DNA from: Candida dubliniensis CD36
Taxonomy: Eukaryota > Ascomycota > Pichiomycetes > Serinales > Debaryomycetaceae
NCBI RefSeq assembly: GCF_000026945.1
Contig: NC_012861.1
Location: forward strand, 496,001 to 560,000
Length of the DNA: 64,000 bases
Reading direction: 5' to 3'
This document shows positions 19,244 through 27,329 of the stretch, piece by piece. Each line of letters starts with the position of its first letter. Within the stretch, counting starts at the first letter, position 1. The position numbers and the translations under genes were made by a program. Below the pieces are notes generated by a model. It had not been told where the DNA came from, did no database searches, and saw only the letters and a program-made list of their open reading frames with translations.

Positions 19244-19624
19244 GATGAATAAATATAATAGATATATATATATCTGACAATTAAATAAACTCCCCAAAAA
19301 CAAAAAAAAATTAAGATTATTGTGAGTTGATACTCTGTGCTTGTGAAGAGCAGTTTGGTTCTGTTAATTAATATTGGAATGCTCTTCAAGATTTGTTCTC
19401 AGATGTTTAGTTTTCAATTCAATTTTATTGGTTCAATGAATTTTTAAAAAATGCGAAAGTAAGAGAGAAAAAATTTTTGTCAAGACCTTCGCATTCTTCT
19501 GTCTTTTTTTGCATTTTTTAACCATTGTAGTTTTACAGTTTAGTAATTATTATTCGTACCATGTCTTGATTCAAATACTACTACTACAACTTGATTTGTA
19601 TAATAATCTTTTATATATTTCATA
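19244..19624. other. Intergenic: promoter of the 18497-19243 gene, 3' flank of SNU23
   Basis: 381 bases between two minus-strand genes. It holds an AAAAAATTTTT element near 19470, similar to the RRPE/rapid-growth motifs found before mitochondrial and ribosome-biogenesis genes. No gene was seen. Confidence 0.45.
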
Positions 19625-20350
19625 TCAGGTAAGTTTCGTTGATCCAAAACTATTAAATCCCATAAGATCGTTGATTTTAGCATTAGTCTCTGTATCGTCA
19701 CTTTTCTTGTGTTTCTTACGTTGCCTTTGAACCTGTTTCCGTTCCGCCCTTTTACTTCTCTTTCTATTTTCATACTCTCTTCTTTTCTCTACACGTTGCT
19801 TGAACGTTAGTCCTGTTGCTCCGTCTTCAGAATTACCCTTTTCACTTATGCTTTTGGCTACGAGTTTCTCCATTGTCAGTATCACTTCCTTCAATGATGC
19901 CCTTCGAATGCCATTCTCTAAGAAGACTTCCTCAGTACTATTTTCAGCATCTGTATTCATCTGTCTAGCTTTGCTTACATGTTGAGGTGAGTTTAAATGA
20001 TCAATCAATAATAAATTGTCTCTGAATGAAACATCACATATGGGACAGAAAAACCCAAATCTTTTATTCTTGCCAAACGTTATCGTTGATGTGGAGGTTT
20101 GTGGATTTATCAAGCTATATTGCTTGACTGCATTTATCAGATCATTTAATAGTTTGTTTCGATGTTCTATATATTCCAATGAGGATGAATGATCATTAAT
20201 CTGGTTAGTTGTTGTTGCATTAGAGGGTTCAGTTGACTGATTCGTTCTATCCTTAGCCTCTTTTTCATATAAGTCCACATTCCATTTCTTTCTACCATAC
20301 TGATCAGTGGATATTTTATCTAATTCTTTTTCAGATGATTCGTTTGTCAT
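19625..20350 (-). CDS. SNU23: U4/U6.U5 tri-snRNP zinc-finger protein Snu23
   Basis: 241 residues from the ATG at 20350; the upstream frame extension begins without ATG. N-terminal DQYGRKKWNVDLYEKEAKDR is the signature of Snu23/ZMAT2. A U1-like C2H2 finger follows at about residues 100-128 (CPICDVSFRDNLLLIDHLNSPQH), with Cys, Cys, His and His all present. The C-terminal half is basic and helical (FKQRVEKRREYENRKRSKRAERK), as expected for B-complex contacts to Prp38 and Spp381. It functions in 5' splice-site handling during spliceosome activation. It shares a short (145-base) divergent promoter with TPP1. Confidence 0.9.
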   Translation of the reverse strand: MTNESSEKELDKISTDQYGRKKWNVDLYEKEAKDRTNQSTEPSNATTTNQINDHSSSLEYIEHRNKLLNDLINAVKQYSLINPQTSTSTITFGKNKRFGFFCPICDVSFRDNLLLIDHLNSPQHVSKARQMNTDAENSTEEVFLENGIRRASLKEVILTMEKLVAKSISEKGNSEDGATGLTFKQRVEKRREYENRKRSKRAERKQVQRQRKKHKKSDDTETNAKINDLMGFNSFGSTKLT

Positions 20351-20495
20351 TGAATTGTAGTTAGTTATATATATCCAAGCAAAAAACCAAATAATCCACA
20401 ATGTCTCCTTTCCCTTGTTAGAGTGCGTAGAGAAAAAGACTTGGTTTTTTTCTTTCCCTAACAACGACTAGCCATTACTACATCTAAATCAAACC

Positions 20496-21290
20496 ATGAC
20501 AAAGAAGAATGTACAACGGGATATACTTTCCATGTTTGGAAATAGTATCTCTAAGAATAGCAAAATAAAGAAACCAAGTGTTACCAAAAATACTCCCAAC
20601 ACAATATCAAAAGAACTCCTTAGACAAAATCTAAACAATTCGAATCCCACTTTTGCAAGCAACTGGACTATAAAACAGACTTTCTTGATTCAAAATATTT
20701 CAATCAAGTATGGCGACACAAAGGCAGTATCATTGATCAAAGTTGCAGCATTTGATTTAGATGGAACTTTAATTAGTACAAAGTCTGGTGGTACTTTTTC
20801 AAAAGGTCCCAGTGATTGGAAATGGTGGAATGATAAAGTGCTAGATAAATTGAAAGATTTGTATAATAATAATTATTTGATTGTGATATTTTCTAATCAG
20901 GGTGGTGTGGTGGCAACTCCATCAAGCAAGTCTTACTTGAATTTCACAGCTAAGTTGAATAGTATTGCTGAGGAGCTAAAAGCTCATAATATCTTGGAGA
21001 GAATACTGATATATGCAGCCCCCAAGAAGCCATCTGTTAAAAGCAGGAACAGCTCTATCAGCACTATCAGTGAGGAGATGCACGCAAAAATGAGAAAACC
21101 AGAAACTGGTATGTGGGATACATTCCTACTTGATCTAAAAAAGAATGGCATAACACAGGATATTGATTACATGGATAGTTTTTTTGTTGGCGATGCCGCC
21201 GGACGAAGCAAGGACTTTCTGGATAGTGATGTTTTATTCTCTAAAAACATAAACTTAAAATTTATAACCCCGGAGGAACTATTTACATGA
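20496..21290 (+). CDS. TPP1: DNA 3'-phosphatase Tpp1 (PNKP phosphatase-like)
   Basis: 264 residues (yeast Tpp1 is 238). The HAD-superfamily motif I AFDLDGTLISTKSG lies at about residues 87-100, followed by FSKGPSDWKWWN, motif II IFSNQGGV and the RKPETGMWD motif. The last HAD motif is FVGDAAGRSKDFLDSD. These are the landmarks of the PNKP 3'-phosphatase domain; no kinase domain is attached, as in yeast. The enzyme removes 3'-phosphates from DNA strand breaks so that repair synthesis can proceed, and it is nuclear. Codon 242 (21219-21221) is CTG and is probably Ser in vivo. The stop lies 17 bases from that of AIM36 on the other strand. Confidence 0.92.
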   Translation: MTKKNVQRDILSMFGNSISKNSKIKKPSVTKNTPNTISKELLRQNLNNSNPTFASNWTIKQTFLIQNISIKYGDTKAVSLIKVAAFDLDGTLISTKSGGTFSKGPSDWKWWNDKVLDKLKDLYNNNYLIVIFSNQGGVVATPSSKSYLNFTAKLNSIAEELKAHNILERILIYAAPKKPSVKSRNSSISTISEEMHAKMRKPETGMWDTFLLDLKKNGITQDIDYMDSFFVGDAAGRSKDFLDSDVLFSKNINLKFITPEELFT

Positions 21291-21307
21291 AATATATAGA
21301 CCAATAC

Positions 21308-22189
21308 TTAAATGTCTTCTAATATAATATCTTCGAATTCTTTATCCATTGGGTCGAATTTTTCCACCAATGTTTTCGATTTGCCTACCGAGCTAAAGTA
21401 CCCATCAACATTTTTGATGGCACGTTGTTCTTCATCAGTTTTGTTTTTTGGCAACTCATTCAACATATCATAATGCAAAATCAAACATTTTTGAATATCT
21501 GAAATGTCATTTTCAAACTTGATTGCTTCGTTGGTAGTTTGAGGGTAATTTTTAATTAAAAAGTTAGTGTCAAATGTTCCCTCTCTGGTATTCAAAATTT
21601 TATAGATTTCCTGCTTTATAACTGCAGTAATTAATCCCGGAGGATATGGCTTACCTTGTTCATCCAAATCTTCAAGCAAATAATGATATTTCATACCTTC
21701 GTCCTTCTTTTGTTCCTCAATCAACTGTGCTGGATCAATTATTTTCACGGTTGCGTTTTCGTCTTTGTGTTGCAACAAATTAGCAACTCTATTCAATTCT
21801 TCCTCGTCATGGACATATGGAATAACGTAGAACTTATACTTTGAATTCATATGATGACTAATTAATTTGTTTCTTCTCTTCAATCCCGTTTCTTCTTCAT
21901 ACAGCTGAAATTCACGTTCAGTAAAACTCTGCTTGGGTGGCTTTTTCTTATCAACACGGTTAGCAACAAAGTAGATTGCAACCCACGAAGCTACAAGCAT
22001 ATAAAAAAGATACCTAATAACTGGTTCTTTTTTCCTTTCTTTATGAACAATAACATAATTTCTTTTGATAATTTGAATCGGGGTTTGATGAAAAATTGGT
22101 GTCCTAACCAACGTTGGATATCTAGTGGTCAATACTCGTTTGGTAGATAACAACTGTGGTTGTAGTCTAGGTGCTAATCTAGTGAACAT
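21308..22189 (-). CDS. AIM36: Mitochondrial inner-membrane protein Aim36
   Basis: 293 residues. The N terminus is a basic, Arg/Thr-rich mitochondrial presequence (MFTRLAPRLQPQLLSTKR...). One membrane segment lies at about residues 57-75 (IRYLFYMLVASWVAIYFVA). It is followed by the family signature KPPKQSFTEREFQLYEEETGLKRR, matching KTTLSEEEFENVVKGLKRR of yeast Aim36/Fmp39. The soluble C-terminal domain is predicted to face the intermembrane space or matrix. The function is poorly known; yeast mutants show altered mitochondrial inheritance. It is divergent from MRPS8 (260 bases), so two mitochondrial genes share a promoter region. Confidence 0.85.
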   Translation of the reverse strand: MFTRLAPRLQPQLLSTKRVLTTRYPTLVRTPIFHQTPIQIIKRNYVIVHKERKKEPVIRYLFYMLVASWVAIYFVANRVDKKKPPKQSFTEREFQLYEEETGLKRRNKLISHHMNSKYKFYVIPYVHDEEELNRVANLLQHKDENATVKIIDPAQLIEEQKKDEGMKYHYLLEDLDEQGKPYPPGLITAVIKQEIYKILNTREGTFDTNFLIKNYPQTTNEAIKFENDISDIQKCLILHYDMLNELPKNKTDEEQRAIKNVDGYFSSVGKSKTLVEKFDPMDKEFEDIILEDI

Positions 22190-22449
22190 GAGTGGAGGTG
22201 GTGAATACTTGGTAACGACTTATAGTATATTTGTATTTGGAAACAACCAACTAACTTTAGTTATAGTTTTCCTAATTTTTTTTTTTTTTTTCAGTCCTAC
22301 TAATTGGTCGTGAGAGGATTAGTACTTGATATGTCTCTTAACAAAAAATGCTAAACATGTCAAAGAGAAGGAAGAAAAAAAAAAAAAAAATTTTATTTCA
22401 ACCACCATAGTAAGCTAGATTATAAGCTAAACAAAAATATTCATACATA

Positions 22450-22917
22450 ATGTCGTTAGTGCTGTTGTCCAAGTTCTGTGCCCATGTGAAGAACTGTTTG
22501 AACGTTACTTTGAGCAAAACCTCGGTTCCATATAATAGAAGTAACTTACAAGTAGCCATGGCATTATATCAACAGGGTTTTATCAGTTCTATACAAAGAG
22601 GATCAACAGTAGGGCCTGATTTGAAACCAACTGAAGTGACTCCAGATAACATAAACTCAAGAAGACTATGGATTGATTTGAAATATAGAAATAACCAATC
22701 GGTAATAAGACAATTGGAATTGATCTCCAAACCTAGTAAAAAGATTGATTTAACAACTGAAGAAATTAAAGCGTTGGCATCTGGGTTGAAAGTTAGAAAC
22801 ATTCCAGCTTTGCAACCGGCTGAATGTATTTTTATTAAACATGACAAAGATATATTGGAAGTTCAAGAGGCAGCAAAAAAAGGTATTTCGGGGCAAGCGT
22901 TATTTAGAGTGAGATGA
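22450..22917 (+). CDS. MRPS8: Mitochondrial ribosomal protein S8 (uS8m)
   Basis: 155 residues, the same as yeast Mrps8. The uS8 fold is recognisable in SNLQVAMALYQQGFISSIQRG near the N terminus, RRLWIDLKYRNNQSVIRQLELISKPSK in the middle, and the C-terminal domain with IFIKHDKDILEVQEAAKKGISGQALFRVR. It is a component of the small mitoribosomal subunit that binds the central domain of 15S rRNA. There is no long presequence, as in yeast. The promoter has an A-run and an AATTTT (near 22388-22395), the element reported to be kept upstream of mitochondrial ribosomal genes in C. albicans. Confidence 0.93.
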   Translation: MSLVLLSKFCAHVKNCLNVTLSKTSVPYNRSNLQVAMALYQQGFISSIQRGSTVGPDLKPTEVTPDNINSRRLWIDLKYRNNQSVIRQLELISKPSKKIDLTTEEIKALASGLKVRNIPALQPAECIFIKHDKDILEVQEAAKKGISGQALFRVR

Positions 22918-23010
22918 ACAAATAAGTCAAGTGTATTACCAACTGTAAATAGATTTGAAAGAATACAAAACCATATATATATATTGTACACAGATACTTC
23001 AAGTATTGGC

Positions 23011-23754
23011 TTATAAGGCAACCTTTTGGGTGGTCCCGCTTCCATTCCAATTGGTCATGTCCACCTGCCAACTCTTCCAAACCATTAATTTCTCTCTGAA
23101 ATCTTCAGTTGCATTGGATTTGCTGAAGCTTTGTTGTGAAGACGAGGCATAATCGTTTTTTGTAAAAACCGGCTTTGCTGGTTTAAATGTTTCCTTGTAG
23201 GTGACTATCGGTGATGCACCGGGCACAGAAGATGCTGAAGACGCTAAAGCTTTCAAACCTTTATTTTCCTGCTCCAACGACAGTATTTTATCGTTCAAGT
23301 CCATTTTTGAAAGTTTCAAATCAGTGTTTTCATCACGCAATTTTTTAATGGTTGACTTTTGTTGATCTACTGTTTGTTTCAACTCTTCAATTTGCTTTTC
23401 AAGTTCAGATGTCAGAGACAATGACTCTGAAATAGCTTCTTTGGAGACCTTCAGTTGATCTTCCTTTTCTGTCTGCAGTTCTTCGGCAATTTCCTCTTTT
23501 GTTTCCTTGGCATTTTCAATATCCTCGTCGTCTTTTTTATCTTCTGTTTTGTCTTCTGGTACGGGTGTTCCTTCAGCACTTTCTTCAATCTCAGCAGTTT
23601 CACTCTTTTTTGATTTCTTGGATTTCTTTTTCTTATTTTTCTTTTTCAATTCTTCAAACTTTTTACGTGCTGCTTCCAATCTTTCTTCTTTCGATAATTC
23701 TGTGTCTGAGACATTGGTATCTTCTATTGTAAGATCTCTCTCGCTATCGGACAT
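23011..23754 (-). CDS. BUG1: Coiled-coil protein, probably Golgi-associated Bug1-like
   Basis: 247 residues. The N terminus is acidic (MSDSERDLTIEDTNVSDTELSKEERLEAARKKF is the region; the stretch LEAARKKFEELKKKNKKKK marks it), followed by a Lys-rich block. An acidic spacer and a coiled coil (about 105-170; leucine/isoleucine heptads such as LEKQIEELKQTVDQQKSTIK) come next. The C terminus is Trp-containing (LMVWKSWQVDMTNWNG). Yeast Bug1 has the same order and binds the GRASP protein Grh1 on cis-Golgi/COPII membranes. The match is by layout and short motifs, so other coiled-coil Golgi proteins such as Imh1 or Rud3 are not excluded. It is tail-to-tail with MRPS8. Confidence 0.6.
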   Translation of the reverse strand: MSDSERDLTIEDTNVSDTELSKEERLEAARKKFEELKKKNKKKKSKKSKKSETAEIEESAEGTPVPEDKTEDKKDDEDIENAKETKEEIAEELQTEKEDQLKVSKEAISESLSLTSELEKQIEELKQTVDQQKSTIKKLRDENTDLKLSKMDLNDKILSLEQENKGLKALASSASSVPGASPIVTYKETFKPAKPVFTKNDYASSSQQSFSKSNATEDFREKLMVWKSWQVDMTNWNGSGTTQKVAL

Positions 23755-25078
23755 GACTGTTTATTTGGATGTTGGTATTATGAAATGCTGTTAAAAGTAT
23801 GTGTTGTGTTGTGTGGTGGTTTGTTTTTCTTTCCCCTTGTTTGTAAGTGACATTTTTTTCGCACAGCAAACATGGATGTCTAACTCTGTCTCCAAACTGA
23901 AAACTTTCGTAGCATTTTCACTAGTTGTTGAATCTTCATCATTGTTGTCGGTTCATATTAATGTGGAAAGCACTCCATGACTTCTTTCATATCTAATCTT
24001 TTGAACATAAATTGGCTATCATTGTTTCAAGAATTATCAGTTTTCCCCGTGAGGGAGTAGAAAGGGTATAAGTCAAAGGGTTCACATCACTTAAATCAGG
24101 AAATCAACCGTATGACTAGCATCTGTGGGAATTAGTCCTTCTAATTTAGCCCCTGTTTATTGATGACTTTTGTTTAAGACTTGAATACGAGTGTTTTTCT
24201 TACATCGTTTACATAGGCAAATCACCGCTAACACTATTTTGGTATATATTTTATTTGAAGCAATACCACAGTCAACATAAAAAATAGTGAAGTTGATTTT
24301 AGACGATTTAAGGTTTTCATCCTGTTTAGGACATTTCAAGCGGTTAATCCAGTGCGTTGGAAATTGATACTTGGTGCATATTCCACTCCACTACATCGAA
24401 GGAAGAAAGTTGGGTTCTTCGAACTAAAACAAGAATTTGATTCCGCATTTCCGTTCGTTAGATTAGATATTTAATATAATGCCCCCGCACTGCAAATACA
24501 GCCCTCCTCCGCTCAATAATGTTGTGTTAACATGTCTTCTGATAGAGTTCTAGAAAATGCAATATCCTAGTTATAATAACTGTGGTGAAGATTGGGGGAA
24601 ACAAAAGGGTGCTCTGAATTACACGAGAGTATTTCACCAAAAAAATATCAAATATAAACAAAAGCTTGTGAAATCTAATGTTGAATACATTTGTTTTCTT
24701 GGTTTTGATTTTTTTTTTTTCTTTTTTCATTGTTGGGAGTCTATTCGTAATCGATAATCAAATTTAGTTGTGATATAATTCGATGCGCCCGAAATTACCA
24801 AAAGAGTAAAAGAATCGCTTTATCAGAATATTAAACGATGCATATTTGTGTTTGTGGTGTTAATTCTTTAGTGCTAGTAGAAGAAGAGATCTTGTTATCT
24901 CCACTTTAAATTGGGCTTTTCTCCAAGTTCGTATTGCTAAGTCATCCATTGGAGAAAGTCGGTTATCAGCCATGGCTAGTATATATATTTTGGCTTTTGT
25001 CCATCACGATGTTGAAGAAGATGGATATATATAATAGCACCTAGAAACTACTTAGACCATAGCAAATAAGATAACGTT
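23755..25078. other. Intergenic: divergent promoters of BUG1-like gene and MFS transporter
   Basis: 1.3 kb without a credible gene. Small frames (24157-24339, 24557-24757) overlap T/A runs and show no family features. The region has a CT/GC-richer patch near 24481-24511. No RNA gene was recognised. Long upstream regions are common for regulated transporters in this clade. Confidence 0.5.
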
Positions 25079-26805
25079 ATGTTTGATCAGGAGATTAATA
25101 AAATCCCTGAGTACGAAATGGTTCCTGGTACCATTCAACTAGTTGATGTTACTGGAACCTTGGAAGTGGAAAAGAACGGTGACAAATCCAATATCATTTT
25201 ACAACCACCACCTTCGAAAAATATTAATGATCCATTGCGCTGGAGCAAGCGGAAAAGAAGAATCCAGTTTTTCTTGTTATTTATTTGGTCATTCCTTCAA
25301 TCTTCAACGTCCAACTTCACCGGACCCTTGTACGATGCATTTGTTGAAGCCTTGGATGTGACTTATCAGGATATCAGTAATACTGCTGCATTGTGTTTTA
25401 CTGGATTGGGGTTAGGGGTTATTATTATTCAACCATGTGCTGCAAAATATGGAAAGCGAGTGGTGTACTTGACCTGTACTCTAATTGCTATAATAGGATG
25501 CATTGTTGGTGGCACAGGGAAGAATTTGGCCCTGTTGTATATCTTCAATTTCTTAAGTGGGCTCGGCGCGTCTCCGGTAGACAGTATTGCCGAAGTGTCT
25601 GCTAATGATCTTCATTTCCAACATGAAAGAAGTACAGCACTTTCAGTAATCATCATGGCGTTATATTTTGGATCCGTACGTGAAATCTTTTGATTCTTTA
25701 TTTTGTGTTGTTTCTGGTTTTACTAACTAACTATGTCAAGTTTTTATCGCCAGTTGCAGCCGGTTATATCACTGAAAATCCTCATCTTGGCTGGAGATGG
25801 TGTTTTTATATCCAGATAATAATATATGCGGTGTTGTTCATCGTCATGTTTTTCGTATTGGAAGATACAACTTTTACAAGAGATTTGAAAAGAGAAGATG
25901 AGTTTGAAGAACAAATCCTTCATCAAGTACAGTCTATGAGATCGAAGGACAATGTTGATGTTATTCTTAGTTCAAGCGCATCAGTCAAGAGTGAAGAGAA
26001 TGAGTCTATTGACGAGTCCAGTATCCCCAAAAAAACGTATTGGGAACGCATGAAGTTAATTCACACTGAATATGGTGACCATCGATCATGGTTGCTTATA
26101 TTTGTACGGCCAGCATTTTTGGCTTACTTTCCTGCCATTATATGGTCAAGTTGTGCCTACGGGGCGCAAATGATGTGGTTGAGTTTGATGGGAAACACGC
26201 AAACAATATTTTACGCCAGTGAGCCATATAATTTTACAGCAGACAAGGTTGGCTTAACCAACCTCGCGCCTTTTGTTGGGGTTGTTTTGGGTATGTTATA
26301 TGGTGGTAGATTTGTTGATTGCTTTTCTCTACAAAAGGCAAAAAGAAACTATGGTATACTGGAACCGGAGCATAAACTATGGACCATGGTTGTACCCTTA
26401 CTTTTTAATGCTGCTGGTTTGATTGCATATGGATTGGGGCCATATTATGGTGCGCATTGGGCCATTTCAGTTATTATTGGCCAAGGGTTCTTGGGCTTTG
26501 CCATGGCTGCTTCTGGGACTTTGTGTTTGACTTATGGTGCATTCGATTGTTATCACAAATTAGCTGGCGAAAGTGTCGTCTTGATTTTATTTATTAGGAA
26601 TATGTTTGGAATGATATTCTGTTTTGCATGTCAACCATGGTTAGACAACAGTGGTGTCTTTTGGACAACTATTACAATGTGTATTTTATCCATTGTAATT
26701 AATGGTGGTTTTGCCATTTTGTTGGTGTGGGGTAAAACGTTCAGAAAATGGACTGCCGGTCCATATGAGAGATATAGCAATTCTAATTATGGAAATATTT
26801 TTTAA
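25079..26805 (+). CDS. MFS transporter, DHA1/HOL1-NAG4-like (spliced)
   Basis: Exon 1 is 25079-25675 (199 codons), the intron 25676-25740 and exon 2 25741-26805. The product is 553 residues with 12 predicted membrane helices. The N-terminal motif NDPLRWSKRKR before TM1 and GPLYDAFVEALDVTYQDISNT are typical of fungal DHA1-type carriers related to Hol1 and Candida Nag3/Nag4. The splice junction rebuilds LYFGS|FLSPVAAGYITE, the conserved TM5 segment. A charged cytosolic loop (about 260-320, Ser/Glu/Asp-rich) separates the two six-helix halves. Substrate cannot be told; relatives move polyamines, cations, drugs or sugars. The ATG at 25690 lies inside the intron and is not a start. Confidence 0.85.
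25676..25740 (+). other. Intron of MFS transporter gene with tandem AAG/CAG acceptors
   Basis: 65 bases. The donor is GTACGT (25676-25681), the branch point TACTAAC (25721-25727) and the in-frame acceptor AAG (25738-25740). The next AG is a CAG at 25751-25753, 13 bases downstream; using it would shift the frame and reach a stop after about 20 codons. Only the AAG restores the conserved transporter sequence. Confidence 0.85.
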
Positions 26806-26899
26806 GCTTATAATTGTGTGTATTATGGAGAGTAATAAATGAATCAATATGAAAAATTGAAACGTATTTGTGTACAGATTAAAATGCAAGTAATTAAGG

Positions 26900-26981
26900 T
26901 TTAGAGAAGGTCATCGCGCAAGAAAGTACAATTCAAGTGGAAGTTGTATGCGACCAAGACGGGTTCGACTTCCCGCTTTTT

Positions 26982-26984
<3 letters not shown>
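26900..26984 (+). other. tRNA-like fragment with Pol III B-box match
   Basis: GGTTCGACTTC (26962-26972) nearly matches the Pol III B box GGTTCGANTCC. It is flanked by CGGG and CCCG that pair as a T-arm with an eight-base loop, followed by T5 and then the T31 tract. Upstream, TACAA/TTGTA (26927-26931/26944-26948) sit inside a GGTC...GACC hairpin (26909-26955). No full cloverleaf can be drawn (the acceptor does not pair, the T-loop is one base too long), so this is at best a decayed tRNA or another Pol III-type unit. Confidence 0.3.

Positions 26985-27015
<31 letters not shown>
26985..27015 (-). repeat. T31 tract: poly(A) tail at the 3' end of the LINE
   Basis: 31 consecutive T on the plus strand form the poly(A) tail of the minus-strand element, or tail plus target tract, since Zorro elements insert at A/T runs. 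Host sequence (the tRNA-like fragment) abuts it directly. Confidence 0.8.
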
Positions 27016-27329
27016 CTTCACATATGTATATTTATACTGTATATAAATCTACATATATAGTGTTTCATACCTGAAACGGAAAATAGGAAAAAAGAAGGGT
27101 AAAAATCCTTTTATAGGACTATAGCATCAGACTATAGATGAGATTCCCTTCCCAGCAGGGAAAGATACTCATAAAAACCACTGTAAATAAATAGGAAAAA
27201 GAATGAAATGATGGAGTAGATTATCAGGAGTGAAAATGTAGAATTGGAGAATATAAGAAATAATTGATAGCTGACATTAATATAATAAGTACCTTACCAA
27301 ATAACAAACAACGTAATAAGAATCACTTA
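27016..27329 (-). other. LINE 3' UTR with stem-loop
   Basis: 314 bases between the ORF2 stop and the poly(A) tail. On the plus strand, ATGAG (27138-27142) pairs with CTCAT (27168-27172) around TTCCCT (27144-27149)/AGGGAA (27157-27162) with a seven-base loop. A second hairpin is GTTTCA/TGAAAC (27062-27067/27072-27077), and GACTATAG occurs twice near 27117 and 27130. LINE reverse transcriptases often recognise such 3' structures. Confidence 0.65.
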
